From an uncultured Desulfobulbaceae bacterium (GTDB lineage Bacteria; Desulfobacterota; Desulfobulbia; Desulfobulbales; BM004), in NCBI GenBank assembly GCA_945787325.1, contig CALZHP010000026.1, forward strand, positions 1-34,895: a stretch of DNA of 34,895 bases, in the 5' to 3' direction. Below, in pieces: positions 1 through 8,871 of the stretch. The position numbers were made by a program, and so were the translations under genes. The stretch's first letter is position 1. Every line of letters begins with the position of its first letter. Below the pieces are notes generated by a model. The model ran no database searches, was not told the DNA's origin, and saw nothing but the letters and a program-made list of their open reading frames with translations.

Positions 1-2
1 TT

Positions 3-872
3 GCTGTTGTCGATATTGATCCTCGAACCTTTAATATTGATCCGGAAAAGTTGGAATTGGCAATTAAAGCCGTTACATCAAATGATTCTTCTCTCTATCC
101 CTTGCCGTCGGGCTCAGGCGTCGAGCATTCGGTTTTAAGGCCGAGAGCGGTTATTCCTGTTGATCTTTTCGGCTTGCCTGCTGATTATGACCGGATCATG
201 AAAATAGCTGAACGAGACGGCCTTTTTGTTTTGGAAGATGCAGCCCAGAGTTTTGGGGCCACCTACAAAGGACGTCGATCTTGCAGTCTTGCCCATGCCG
301 CGGCTACGAGTTTTTTCCCGGCCAAACCGCTTGGATGCTACGGTGATGGCGGTGCTGTTTTTACCGACAACGATGAACTAGCTGAAAAACTGTTCTCCAT
401 CCGGGTGCATGGGAAGGGCACCGATAAATATGACAACGTCAGGATAGGGCTCAATGCACGAATGGATACCTTGCAGGCAGCGATCCTGCTGCCAAAACTT
501 GAGATTTTTCCCGAAGAACTTAAAGCTCGCCAACGAGTTGCTGATAAATATACTGCCGCGCTATCTGAAATAAGTGACAGAATAACTACTCCTTTTGTCC
601 CCGAAGGATATCAAAGTGCCTGGGCCCAGTATTCGGTATTGGCTGATAATCGTGAAGAGCTTCAAGTGAACTTGAAATATGCTGGAACCCCAACAGCAGT
701 TTACTATCCCAAGCCATTACACCTTCAGGAAGCTTTTAAGGGGTTGGGGTACACGGAAGGGGATTTTCCTGTTTCTGAAAAAGTCAGCCGGAATATCTTC
801 AGCCTGCCGATGCATCCGTATATGAAAGACGACGATTTACAATTAATAACCAGGCAGATTAAAGGCGATTGA
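3..872 (+). CDS. WbpE-like DegT/DnrJ/EryC1 sugar aminotransferase (5' end cut by window)
   Basis: This is a PLP-dependent nucleotide-sugar aminotransferase of the DegT/AHBA-synthase family. The reading frame is open to the left window edge (AVVDIDPRTFNIDPEKLE precedes the first internal start codon), so the N-terminal part is missing. The PLP-binding lysine is in FFPAKPLGCYGDGGA (Lys codon 324-326), and LEDAAQSFGA supplies the cofactor-ring aspartate. The stretch with MDTLQAAILLPKL closely resembles WbpE/WlbC, which transaminate UDP-3-keto-GlcNAcA to UDP-GlcNAc(3NH2)A on the way to di-N-acetylated uronic acids. The partner enzymes of that pathway (WbpA, WbpB, WbpD types) are not in the window and would be expected to the left. 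The family is certain; the exact substrate is inferred from similarity of remembered motifs. Confidence 0.93.
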   Translation, partial: AVVDIDPRTFNIDPEKLELAIKAVTSNDSSLYPLPSGSGVEHSVLRPRAVIPVDLFGLPADYDRIMKIAERDGLFVLEDAAQSFGATYKGRRSCSLAHAAATSFFPAKPLGCYGDGGAVFTDNDELAEKLFSIRVHGKGTDKYDNVRIGLNARMDTLQAAILLPKLEIFPEELKARQRVADKYTAALSEISDRITTPFVPEGYQSAWAQYSVLADNREELQVNLKYAGTPTAVYYPKPLHLQEAFKGLGYTEGDFPVSEKVSRNIFSLPMHPYMKDDDLQLITRQIKGD

Positions 873-960
873 TAACTGAGCCGTGCAAAAACAAAAAAAG
901 CAGAAAACCAGCTGATCGAATTCTCAACAGCACATTTGAATACAGCAAACAAAACTGACA

Positions 961-1794
961 ATGAACGATAAGACAGACTTTACTTTTGTCATTGAGGCCG
1001 GCCGCACCGAGCGTCATTACTGGAAAGATTTATGGAGTTACCGTGAATTGTTCTATTTTCTGGCATGGCGCGATATACTGGTTCGTTATAAGCAGACTGC
1101 CATCGGTGTTTCCTGGAGTATATTCAGGCCGCTTCTGACGATGATTGTTTTTACGATTATTTTTGGAAAGTTGGCCAGGATGCCATCCGGTGGAGCACCC
1201 TATCCAATTTTAGTTTTTGCGGCAATGCTGCCGTGGCAGTTTTTCGGCAACGCATTGGCCGAGAGCAGTAACTCACTGATTGATAATGCCAACATGCTTA
1301 CCAAGGTGTATTTCCCCCGGCTTATCGTACCGGCCAGTGCTGTAATAGTGGCCCTTGTGGATTTTCTGATTTCATTTGTACTCCTCCTTCTGTTAATGGC
1401 CTTATACAGATTTGTGCCTGATTGGCGTATTTTAACTTTGCCCCTGTTCCTGTTAATGGCATTTTTTGCTTCGTTCGGTTGTGGAATGTGGCTATCAGCT
1501 CTCAATGTAAAATACAGGGATTTCCGCTACATAGTACCTTTCATCGTCCAGTTCGGCCTCTACATATCGCCTGTCGGGTTCTCCAGTGATGTCGTTCCGG
1601 ATAAATGGAGGCTGCTTTATTCTTTAAATCCCATGGTGGGCGTAATAGATGGATTTCGGTGGGCAATTATTGGCGGGGAAAGCCGGATTTACCTGCCGGG
1701 TTTCATTATGTCTGTTGTGGTGACTCTGCTTGTTTCGTTGGTGGGGATCAGATACTTCCGAAAGACTGAAAGGCAATTCGCGGACATTATATAA
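961..1794 (+). CDS. wzm: Wzm-like ABC-2 polysaccharide exporter permease
   Basis: Inner-membrane permease of a polysaccharide ABC exporter, 277 aa, the usual length for Wzm/RfbA/KpsM-type ABC-2 permeases. An N-terminal amphipathic stretch (WKDLWSYRELFYFLAWRDI, then VRYKQT) precedes about six hydrophobic segments. The family-typical region LSALNVKYRDFRYIVPF lies near residues 180-196, and the C-terminus has NPMVGVIDGFRWAI. It should pair with the Wzt ATPase encoded downstream to move undecaprenyl-PP-linked glycan to the periplasm. No clear Shine-Dalgarno precedes the ATG. The 110-bp gap to wzt is wide for this usually overlapping gene pair. Confidence 0.94.
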   Translation: MNDKTDFTFVIEAGRTERHYWKDLWSYRELFYFLAWRDILVRYKQTAIGVSWSIFRPLLTMIVFTIIFGKLARMPSGGAPYPILVFAAMLPWQFFGNALAESSNSLIDNANMLTKVYFPRLIVPASAVIVALVDFLISFVLLLLLMALYRFVPDWRILTLPLFLLMAFFASFGCGMWLSALNVKYRDFRYIVPFIVQFGLYISPVGFSSDVVPDKWRLLYSLNPMVGVIDGFRWAIIGGESRIYLPGFIMSVVVTLLVSLVGIRYFRKTERQFADII

Positions 1795-1848
1795 TGAGTC
1801 TCAGGCAGAAAATCACCATTATGATACCTGCAGCAAAAAATACAGATA

Positions 1849-1914
1849 ATGAAAATTGACACGCAAGATCAACACTGGAATCATTCACATCTCAATGGGA
1901 TTATATGCATATGA
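1849..1914 (+). CDS. Possible 21-aa leader ORF ending in an ATGA overlap with wzt
   Basis: A short reading frame, ATG AAA ATT GAC to ATA TGA, fills the end of the wzm-wzt gap. Its stop codon overlaps the second ATG of wzt (1911) as ATGA, the geometry used for translational coupling. The peptide (MKIDTQDQHWNHSHLNGIIC plus Ile) resembles nothing I know. There is no good ribosome-binding site in front of it, and an ORF this short can arise by chance. Confidence 0.15.
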   Translation: MKIDTQDQHWNHSHLNGIICI

Positions 1915-3224
1915 GTTCTGTCATAACAATTGAAAACCTTGGGAAAAAGTATATCCTGAGTCATCAGGATCAGCAGAAAGCACGCTATCTGGCACTCCGT
2001 GATGTCATGACACGGTCTGTTAAAAACCTGGGCAGGAAAATAATTCACCCTCTATCCTCAGAAAAACAACCGAAACCAAACCATGAAGAGTTCTGGGCTC
2101 TTCGCGAAATTTCATTCGATATTCGACAAGGAGAACGGCTAGGAATAATAGGTCGAAATGGGGCAGGGAAATCGACTCTGTTAAAAATTCTGAGCCGCAT
2201 TACCGAACCAACGACAGGAAAGGTTCGGTGCAACGGGAGGGTAGCCAGTCTTCTGGAAGTTGGAACAGGGTTTCATCCTGAATTGACAGGAAGGGAAAAT
2301 ATCTTCCTCAATGGTGCGATTCTCGGGATGAGTAGAGAAGAAATTAAGAGGAAGTTCGATGAGATAGTTGACTTTGCCGAAGTTGAGAAATTCCTGGATA
2401 CTCCAGTGAAGAGGTACTCTTCAGGGATGTATGTGCGGCTGGCCTTTGCGGTAGCGGCTCATTTAGAAACAGAAATTCTCCTTGTTGACGAGGTCCTTGC
2501 AGTCGGTGACGTCCAGTTTCAGAAAAAATGCCTGGGCAAGATGGATGAGGTTGCGTCCGACGGTAAAACTGTATTGCTGGTCAGTCACAACATGGCAACC
2601 ATAAGCAGTCTGAGTACAAAATGTATCCTGCTGGACGAAGGCCGATTAATTGATCATGGGACCCCTCAGAAAATAATTGAGACTTTCCAGAAAGAACTGA
2701 GTGATACCGCATTCGGGCAGTCGGATCTTTCTCATGCGGACCATTATGGTAACGGCAGGGGAAGGTTTTTATCTATTTCCATGCGTCCGGTCGACAAGAA
2801 GGCTGAAACACTGGCTTATGCTGAAGCGGGGTGTGACCTGGAGTTTGAACTTGTCGTTAAAGCGTATACAGATCTTAATTCAACCACTGTTGCGCTTACC
2901 ATTTATGATCAACAGGGAGTACGTATCATTGATGCCAACACTCTGATTCAGGGCAAAGCCTTGACCCTCAAGAAGGGCGACAAGGCAGCTGTTAAATTTC
3001 TGTTGAAAAATGTTCGGCTCAAACCGGGAGTTTATACGGCCGGATTATGGCTGGGGATCATCAATCAATTTGACGCCGACGGCGTAAGGTATGCCACAAC
3101 CTTCAACATGGAAGCATCACGGGAGGATACCTTGTTTTCCGCACCGTTCCCGGGGATTTACGCATGTGAGTTTGAACATGATATCAAGACAATAGATGTA
3201 GAAGACGCAATGGAGAGTGATTGA
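1905..3224 (+). CDS. wzt: Wzt-like polysaccharide exporter ATPase with C-terminal carbohydrate-binding-type domain
   Basis: Cytoplasmic ATPase partner of Wzm, 439 aa. The N-terminal nucleotide-binding domain has Walker A GRNGAGKST at residues 83-91, the polysaccharide-exporter signature YSSGM at 171-175 (in place of LSGGQ), Walker B ILLVDE at 191-196 and the switch histidine H228 in LLVSHN. Residues from about 270 to the end form a beta-rich extension. In O-antigen Wzt proteins such an extension (PF14524 type) binds the finished, chemically capped chain end and gates export; that role here is inferred from family knowledge. Two starts are possible: ATG 1905 and, with better spacing to GGGA at 1897-1900, ATG 1911. 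The gene is followed immediately by methyltransferase genes. Confidence 0.95.
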   Translation: MHMSSVITIENLGKKYILSHQDQQKARYLALRDVMTRSVKNLGRKIIHPLSSEKQPKPNHEEFWALREISFDIRQGERLGIIGRNGAGKSTLLKILSRITEPTTGKVRCNGRVASLLEVGTGFHPELTGRENIFLNGAILGMSREEIKRKFDEIVDFAEVEKFLDTPVKRYSSGMYVRLAFAVAAHLETEILLVDEVLAVGDVQFQKKCLGKMDEVASDGKTVLLVSHNMATISSLSTKCILLDEGRLIDHGTPQKIIETFQKELSDTAFGQSDLSHADHYGNGRGRFLSISMRPVDKKAETLAYAEAGCDLEFELVVKAYTDLNSTTVALTIYDQQGVRIIDANTLIQGKALTLKKGDKAAVKFLLKNVRLKPGVYTAGLWLGIINQFDADGVRYATTFNMEASREDTLFSAPFPGIYACEFEHDIKTIDVEDAMESD

Positions 3225-3226
3225 TT

Positions 3227-3964
3227 ATGGATCGCAGGTTGTCAAAATTTGTCAAACTTTTCTTAAAATCCTCCAACTATATAATAAATAATACGATTTT
3301 CAGGAACATACACAAGCGTCTGCAGAAGGTGGAATACAGATCGGTCAATCGTCGTTTTTTTGCCATAGAGCAGACCACAGAATATCTGATTGGGGCCGAG
3401 ATTCCTGGCGATTATTTGGAATTCGGTGTTTTTCAGGGAACAACTTTTCGATATGCCATGGAAAGTATGTCTCCGTATTTGCCTGAAATGAAATATATTG
3501 CTTTTGATTCATTCGAGGGTTTGCCGGCGCCGCGAGGTATTGATGCTGAAAATGGGTATACAAGCAATTTTCAAGAAGAGGCGTTCAGCTGCTCAGAGGA
3601 TGAATTTTACGCAAATCTGAAAAAGTCGGATATTGACCGGAACAAAGTTAAAACCGTAAAAGGGTGGTTTGATAAAACGCTGACGCCGGAAACGGCACAG
3701 GAAATTCAACTTGAGAAAATCGCTGTGGCATGGATCGATTGTGATCTGTATGAATCAACAGTCCCCGTACTCAATTTTATCACTCCCTTCCTGCAGGTTG
3801 GAACGGTCATTATATTTGATGACTGGAGATGTTACAGAAACCACCCTGACTATGGTGAGCAAAAGGCATGCCGCGAGTGGCTGGAGCAGAATCCTCACAT
3901 TTCTTTAAGTGAATTGTATTCTTTCGGATGGAATGGAATAGCCTTCACAGTTTCCTCATGTTGA
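3227..3964 (+). CDS. TylF/MycF-family SAM-dependent methyltransferase
   Basis: A 245-aa protein related to macrocin O-methyltransferase (TylF/MycF), a metal-dependent class I methyltransferase family that O-methylates sugars. Visible landmarks are the SAM-binding motif EFGVFQG (65-71), DSFEGLP (94-100), DCDLY (171-175) and DDWRCYR (198-204); the acidic residues in the last two are the usual Mg-binding positions. I place the start at ATG 3227, six bases after GGAGAGTGA; a TTG two codons upstream overlaps the wzt stop codon and is less likely. The gene starts 2 bp after wzt, so the two are probably translationally linked. The likely role is methylating a sugar of the exported glycan; the acceptor is unknown. 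Confidence 0.88.
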   Translation: MDRRLSKFVKLFLKSSNYIINNTIFRNIHKRLQKVEYRSVNRRFFAIEQTTEYLIGAEIPGDYLEFGVFQGTTFRYAMESMSPYLPEMKYIAFDSFEGLPAPRGIDAENGYTSNFQEEAFSCSEDEFYANLKKSDIDRNKVKTVKGWFDKTLTPETAQEIQLEKIAVAWIDCDLYESTVPVLNFITPFLQVGTVIIFDDWRCYRNHPDYGEQKACREWLEQNPHISLSELYSFGWNGIAFTVSSC

Positions 3965-3995
3965 GATCAATCCAATAACTGAAACGAATATCGAC

Positions 3996-4931
3996 ATGAA
4001 AACAACCGATTGTCCTGTTTGCACCGGATCATTACACGAGACAGGTCCCTCTTACTCTGTGAACGAGTTGTTTGAGATGTGGGCTCCCATGAAATTTTCG
4101 GAAGAAACCGTTCGGGAGCACTTTCAGCAGAATGAATTTACACAATTGAATAAATGTAATAAATGCGGGCTGCAGATATTTTTGCCACCTGTAATCGGCA
4201 GCCCCGGATTTTACAAGGAACTGCAGAATAATACGGATAATTCATATTATGAGGATACAAAGTGGGATTTTGAGCAGGCACTGAGCGATGTCAACGAAGG
4301 GCAGTCGATTATTGAGGTAGGATGTGGTCCTGGTAATTTCCTGGAAATGGCTCGAAAACTTGTAAAAACAGTTTATGGTACTGAGTACAATTCAGAAGCA
4401 CTGCTTAATGCCAGAAAAAAAGGTCTTCATGTGTTCGGGATGGATGATGATCTCATAGAGATCAAAGGGAAGCTGGATGCCGCCTTCTCGTTTCATGTCA
4501 TCGAACATGTAGCTGACCCGATCTCGTTTATGCGCGAGCTGATCTCAAATGTTAAGCCGGGGGGCTTGGTGGGAATATCCGTTCCCAACAGTGAAGGCCC
4601 TATAAGATATATTACTCCCTGTATAGAGGATATGCCGCCCCACCATGCGACAAGATGGTCACTTCGAACCTTTGAATCGCTGGCGAATAAACTCAGCCTG
4701 TCTGTTGAAAGGGTGGCCTTTGAACCTCTCTCCAGGCGCAACCATTATTATTATTCATATTACTGGGTGAACAGCTTCTTTCAATCATATCCCGTGTTGG
4801 CCGGAATAATGAGGGGAGGCGCCCGGGTGACTGCTTCATTGCTATTTATGGCTTTGTCCCTGGTTAATAAAAAATATATAAATTTTCTTAAAGGGCAGGC
4901 TATTTACGTGGCTTTTAGAAAAAAGCCTTAG
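3996..4931 (+). CDS. Class I SAM-dependent methyltransferase with N-terminal zinc ribbon
   Basis: A 311-aa methyltransferase. The N-terminus carries two CxxC knuckles (C6/C9 and C54/C57), consistent with a structural zinc ribbon of the kind found in several sugar methyltransferase families. The catalytic Rossmann domain has motif I EVGCGPGN (107-114), the acidic motif-II region GTEYN (128-132) and the methyltransferase_11 type stretch FHVIEHVADP (about 166-175), followed by VKPGG. The C-terminus is basic and partly hydrophobic. It lies 31 bp after the TylF-type gene and 12 bp before the amidotransferase, so it is probably in the same operon. It could be an O- or C-methyltransferase; the sequence does not decide. 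Confidence 0.85.
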   Translation: MKTTDCPVCTGSLHETGPSYSVNELFEMWAPMKFSEETVREHFQQNEFTQLNKCNKCGLQIFLPPVIGSPGFYKELQNNTDNSYYEDTKWDFEQALSDVNEGQSIIEVGCGPGNFLEMARKLVKTVYGTEYNSEALLNARKKGLHVFGMDDDLIEIKGKLDAAFSFHVIEHVADPISFMRELISNVKPGGLVGISVPNSEGPIRYITPCIEDMPPHHATRWSLRTFESLANKLSLSVERVAFEPLSRRNHYYYSYYWVNSFFQSYPVLAGIMRGGARVTASLLFMALSLVNKKYINFLKGQAIYVAFRKKP

Positions 4932-4943
4932 TTAATACATATT

Positions 4944-6884
4944 ATGTGTGGAATCTGCGGAATACTGGGAGAGTCATCTCCAAATGATATTGAGGCGATG
5001 GTTGCTGCCCTGAATCATCGCGGTCCTGATGATTCGGGCGCATATCATGAAAGTGGTATAGCTCTGGCAATGGCCAGACTTGCCATTATTGACGTCTCTT
5101 CCGCAGGACACCAGCCCATGGCAAACAGCGATGGGTCAGTATGGATTGTCTACAATGGTGAGACTTACAATTATCGGTCTGAAAGAGAGCTGCTGGTCAG
5201 GAAAGGGTATTCTTTTGTTTCTAATTCCGATACGGAAGTTGTTCTGCGCATGTATGAGCATTATGGCGATGATTTTCTGCTCAGGCTTCGCGGCATGTTT
5301 GCCCTGGCTGTTTACGATAAACGTAAAGGAATTGGGGAGGAGCGCCTTCTGCTTGCCAGAGACCAGCTGGGAGTGAAACCCTTGCTATACTCCAGTTCGG
5401 GGTCGCGTCTTGTATTCGCTTCTGAAATGAAAGCGATCTTAAAGAGCAGGCTGGTGGACAGGGAGCTTGATCCTGAGTCGCTTCGACTGCTTCTGACGTT
5501 TGGTTCGGTCCCTCAACCGTTGACGATGGTTAAAGGGGTCAAGATGCTTCTGCCGGGGCATAGATTAATCCGTGAAAATGGATCGGAACATGTTGAACGT
5601 TACTGGAGTTTACAAACAGACAGAATTGCAGGCCTGAGGGAAAAACCCTACCATGAGTTAATAGACCATGTCCGCTCTTCCCTGGAGGAAAGTGTCTGCC
5701 TGCAAATGGTAAGCGATGTTCCCCTGGGCGCTTTTTTGAGTGGTGGGGTCGATTCGGCCCTCCTTGTTTCGTTAATGGCAAGAAACAGTCGTCACCGGGT
5801 AAAAACTTTCTCAGTCGGATTTGAATCCGAGGGTGCCCACATTGATGAAACCGATGACGCGGAGAGAGTTGCCCGGCATATAGGTACAGATCACACCAGG
5901 GTTGTTGTAACGGGGAAAGACGTTTTTGAAAGGGTCAATCATATCGCCGCTGCCCTTGACCAGCCTTCTGTTGACGGAGTCAATTCGTATTTCGTTTCCC
6001 TGGCTGCCCGGCAAGGGGTAACTGTCGCTCTTTCCGGTACCGGTGGTGACGAAAGTTTTGCAGGATATCCATGGTTTATTCAAATGGTGGTCTCCTGCGC
6101 TCGTGATAAAAAACATCCCTTGTATGCTGCGGCCAATAAACTTTTGGCAGCAGTTGCCAGAAATCCGGTGTTTGACCCATTATTGGGGAGTATGTTCGGG
6201 AAATTTATAGAAAAGGCCAGAAGCTTGTCGGGTTTTGTGTCCCGTTATGCAAGAATTTACCAGATTTTCGGTGCGGTGGGAACGTCCCGGGTTATTTCAT
6301 CGGACTTCAGGGCCTTGGTACGGGCAGGACGGGAACTTGCCTCTGATATAGTCAACACGGATGAACTTCCCGAATCGTCCCCTCTTGAAAGGGTGTCGGC
6401 GCTTTGCTTGCGGGGCTACACCCAGAACCAGCTTCTGCGTGATATTGATTCTGTCTCCATGTCCCATTCCCTGGAAGTAAGAGTGCCTTATCTGGACACG
6501 GAAGTGGTTGATATGGCTTTCTCTTTACCCCTACATGCAAAGTTGGGAGATGTACTTAAAGTCCCTGATGCTGCCGCGGCGACTTACAAGGAAACAGGTA
6601 CCAAAAGGATACTTGTCGACATCGGTCGTGAGTTATTGCCGGAGGGGATGGATCTCCAGGTGAAACGTGGGTTCGGTATGCCTTTCGATGCGTGGCTTAA
6701 AGGGGCATTGCGTGATGTTGTTGAGGATACACTGTCTAAAGGTACTACAAGTCGACGGGGTTATTTTGATCCCGTTGCCGTTCAGGATATCAGGAAGGAT
6801 TTTTACGAAGGGCGTATTGGATGGCCCAAGCCGTGGCTTCTGCTTATGACAGAATTATGGTGCAGAGAAGTGCTTGATCAATAG
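4944..6884 (+). CDS. asnB: AsnB-type glutamine-dependent amidotransferase
   Basis: A 646-aa class II glutamine amidotransferase/asparagine-synthase homologue. Translation must begin at ATG 4944 because Cys2 (MCGICGI) is the nucleophile of the Ntn glutaminase domain. NHRGPDD (24-30) and YNGETYNY (70-77) complete that site. The synthetase domain has the ATP-pyrophosphatase loop SGGVDS (266-271) and SGTGGDESFAGYP (364-376). True asparagine synthetases use these residues on aspartate. Homologues in polysaccharide loci (WbpS, WbtH) have been assigned to amidation of uronic acid sugars, and the WbpE-like gene at the left edge makes such a substrate plausible. That assignment is inferred from context; no classical ribosome-binding site is seen. 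Confidence 0.92.
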   Translation: MCGICGILGESSPNDIEAMVAALNHRGPDDSGAYHESGIALAMARLAIIDVSSAGHQPMANSDGSVWIVYNGETYNYRSERELLVRKGYSFVSNSDTEVVLRMYEHYGDDFLLRLRGMFALAVYDKRKGIGEERLLLARDQLGVKPLLYSSSGSRLVFASEMKAILKSRLVDRELDPESLRLLLTFGSVPQPLTMVKGVKMLLPGHRLIRENGSEHVERYWSLQTDRIAGLREKPYHELIDHVRSSLEESVCLQMVSDVPLGAFLSGGVDSALLVSLMARNSRHRVKTFSVGFESEGAHIDETDDAERVARHIGTDHTRVVVTGKDVFERVNHIAAALDQPSVDGVNSYFVSLAARQGVTVALSGTGGDESFAGYPWFIQMVVSCARDKKHPLYAAANKLLAAVARNPVFDPLLGSMFGKFIEKARSLSGFVSRYARIYQIFGAVGTSRVISSDFRALVRAGRELASDIVNTDELPESSPLERVSALCLRGYTQNQLLRDIDSVSMSHSLEVRVPYLDTEVVDMAFSLPLHAKLGDVLKVPDAAAATYKETGTKRILVDIGRELLPEGMDLQVKRGFGMPFDAWLKGALRDVVEDTLSKGTTSRRGYFDPVAVQDIRKDFYEGRIGWPKPWLLLMTELWCREVLDQ

Positions 6885-6923
6885 CCTGAACATTCATGGT
6901 TATGAAAAAACAGAGGACTTAAA

Positions 6924-7685
6924 ATGCTGGATTGCGATAAGAATTCCGATTGGCCGTTTCCGGAGAGAAGATGCCCTAAACCTGACAGCCCGGACTATCT
7001 TGGTTCAAAAGGATTGGTGAATGGATTGATCACGGCCATTAACTCGGAACTGCCTGGCAGAAAAGACTTGAATGTTCTGGATGTCGGCTGCGGTGAAAAG
7101 CCTTTTTTGCCTCTATTAAAACCATATTTCAAGTCATATATCGGGACTGATATAATCAGGAACAGTCCTCTGATTGATAAGGTATGCCCAGCAGAATCAC
7201 TGGATGTGGAAGATGACTGGGCTGATGTTGTGTTATGTCTCTCAGTACTGGAACATGTTGATGATCCTGCAAAAGCTGTTCGGGAACTGTTCCGGGTTGC
7301 CAAGCCGGGGGGGGTTGTGTTTGTATCAACACACGGTTTTTTCCCCTGGCATCCTTACCCCCAGGACCATTGGCGGTGGACGCAAACCGGCCTGCCGCTG
7401 CTGTTTAAACAAAATGGTGATTTTAAATCTGTCCGGATCTTTGCAACCCGTGGTACCATATCAGGTATTTTCTTTCTATTAGCCCATTATACTTATGGTT
7501 TTACCGGGAGCAACATGGTCACAAAGATAATGAGGAAGCCTTTGACTGTCTTGGTCAATAAGTTGGGGGAGTTTCTGGATAATGTTACTCCTTCACTGCG
7601 TGATATTGACAGGCATGTCACTGCAATTCCTGAGTTTTTTATTATTGCACACAAAGAAGACTTAAATGAAAAAACGTCCACATAA
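6924..7685 (+). CDS. Class I SAM-dependent methyltransferase (methyltransferase_11 type)
   Basis: A 253-aa SAM-dependent methyltransferase. Motif I is LDVGCGE (52-58), the ribose-binding acidic residue is D76 in YIGTDI, and post-motif elements read SVLEHVDDP followed by KPGG. The region GFFPWHPYPQDHWRWT is common in polysaccharide-locus members of this family. The 3' end overlaps the next glycosyltransferase gene by 20 bp, which suggests coupled expression. The acceptor is unknown; a sugar hydroxyl is likely from context. It is the third methyltransferase within 4.5 kb. Confidence 0.87.
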   Translation: MLDCDKNSDWPFPERRCPKPDSPDYLGSKGLVNGLITAINSELPGRKDLNVLDVGCGEKPFLPLLKPYFKSYIGTDIIRNSPLIDKVCPAESLDVEDDWADVVLCLSVLEHVDDPAKAVRELFRVAKPGGVVFVSTHGFFPWHPYPQDHWRWTQTGLPLLFKQNGDFKSVRIFATRGTISGIFFLLAHYTYGFTGSNMVTKIMRKPLTVLVNKLGEFLDNVTPSLRDIDRHVTAIPEFFIIAHKEDLNEKTST

Positions 7686-8871
7686 AAAGCCTAAAATTCT
7701 TTTTGTAGCCCTGGCAAACAGTAGCCACACCCATGCATGGATTAACTTGTTGCGTGGCCAGGAGGATCTTGACGTATGTTTATTCGGCATTGATTATTCA
7801 CTGGAGCCGGGTTCATTTACTTTCCCTACGTATTCTCTGTCTAAATCATGGCCACGATTAAGTGCGGGTAAATTTATATATTTTAATAACAAAAGGTTGC
7901 TCTTAAAAGGGGCTTCAAAGGTGCTGAAGGGCAATATTTCCTGGCTCGAGGATGCATGGCTTGTTAAGTTTATTAACCAGTGGAAACCTGACATTATACA
8001 CACTCTTGGGCTGGATCCAGCAGCCTTTGCGATTCAACGTGTGTACAGCCGGTGCAAGCTGAAGAATAAATGTACATGGGTTGTTACAGCCAGGGGTGGG
8101 CCGGAATTAGCGCTCAACAGATTGTTTCCCGGAAAGGCTGATAAAATCAAAGCTGTACTGGAGCAATGTGATATTTTCATAGCAGACAATGTTCAAAATT
8201 ATGATTATGCAGTTGAGTCAGGACTGAGAAGCTCAAAAGTTTCTGAGCTGGGCGTAATTCCAGGAACAGGTGGAGTAGATATTGAGGAATTGAGCAGGGC
8301 AGCCGGACCTTTTCCATCAGAACGGGAAAGAATTATAGTATGGCCAAAAGCTTATGAATGCCCCGCCTCCAAGGCCTTGCCTGTTTTTGAAGCTCTGAAA
8401 ATGTGTTGGGATAAAATACGGCCATGCAAAATACATATGACAGCCATAACTCAGGAAGAGATTTTCATGTGGTATCATACCTTGCCGGCAGATTTGAAGA
8501 AATCGTGTCAAACCCATGAGAGGATCCCTCGGGAGAGCCTGCTGGAATTAATGGGAAGATCAAGAGTTTTGCTGATTCCGTCTCTGACGGATGGCATTCC
8601 GAACACACTGTACGAAGGAATGGCTTTAAATGCATTTCCTATAGTATCGCCCATTGAAACCCTCGAAAACTTTGTTGAAAGTGAAAAGAATGTGCTTTTC
8701 GCGCGAAACTTATATCCGCAGGAAATTGCAGATTCATTGACACGGGCCATGAGCGATGACAGTCTTGTTGACAATGCCGCAAGAAATAATATTGCCCTGG
8801 TAGATAAAATTGCCAACAGGAGAGCAAATAAAAAAAAGGTGGAAAAATTCTACAGGAACCTGCTGGACTAA
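7666..8871 (+). CDS. GT4-like glycosyltransferase (GT-B fold)
   Basis: A 401-aa cytoplasmic glycosyltransferase. The N-terminal half starts with a basic segment and a Rossmann strand (KILFVALANSSHTHAWINLL). The C-terminal nucleotide-sugar domain carries the GT4-type region IPSLTDGIPNTLYEGMALNAFPI, in which the glutamate of YEGMA fits the conserved E of the EX7E motif while the first E is replaced. This makes it a divergent member. It begins inside the preceding methyltransferase gene (20-bp overlap) and is the last gene before a 228-bp gap. It presumably adds one sugar to the lipid-linked glycan; donor and linkage cannot be read from sequence. Confidence 0.82.
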   Translation: MKKRPHKKPKILFVALANSSHTHAWINLLRGQEDLDVCLFGIDYSLEPGSFTFPTYSLSKSWPRLSAGKFIYFNNKRLLLKGASKVLKGNISWLEDAWLVKFINQWKPDIIHTLGLDPAAFAIQRVYSRCKLKNKCTWVVTARGGPELALNRLFPGKADKIKAVLEQCDIFIADNVQNYDYAVESGLRSSKVSELGVIPGTGGVDIEELSRAAGPFPSERERIIVWPKAYECPASKALPVFEALKMCWDKIRPCKIHMTAITQEEIFMWYHTLPADLKKSCQTHERIPRESLLELMGRSRVLLIPSLTDGIPNTLYEGMALNAFPIVSPIETLENFVESEKNVLFARNLYPQEIADSLTRAMSDDSLVDNAARNNIALVDKIANRRANKKKVEKFYRNLLD

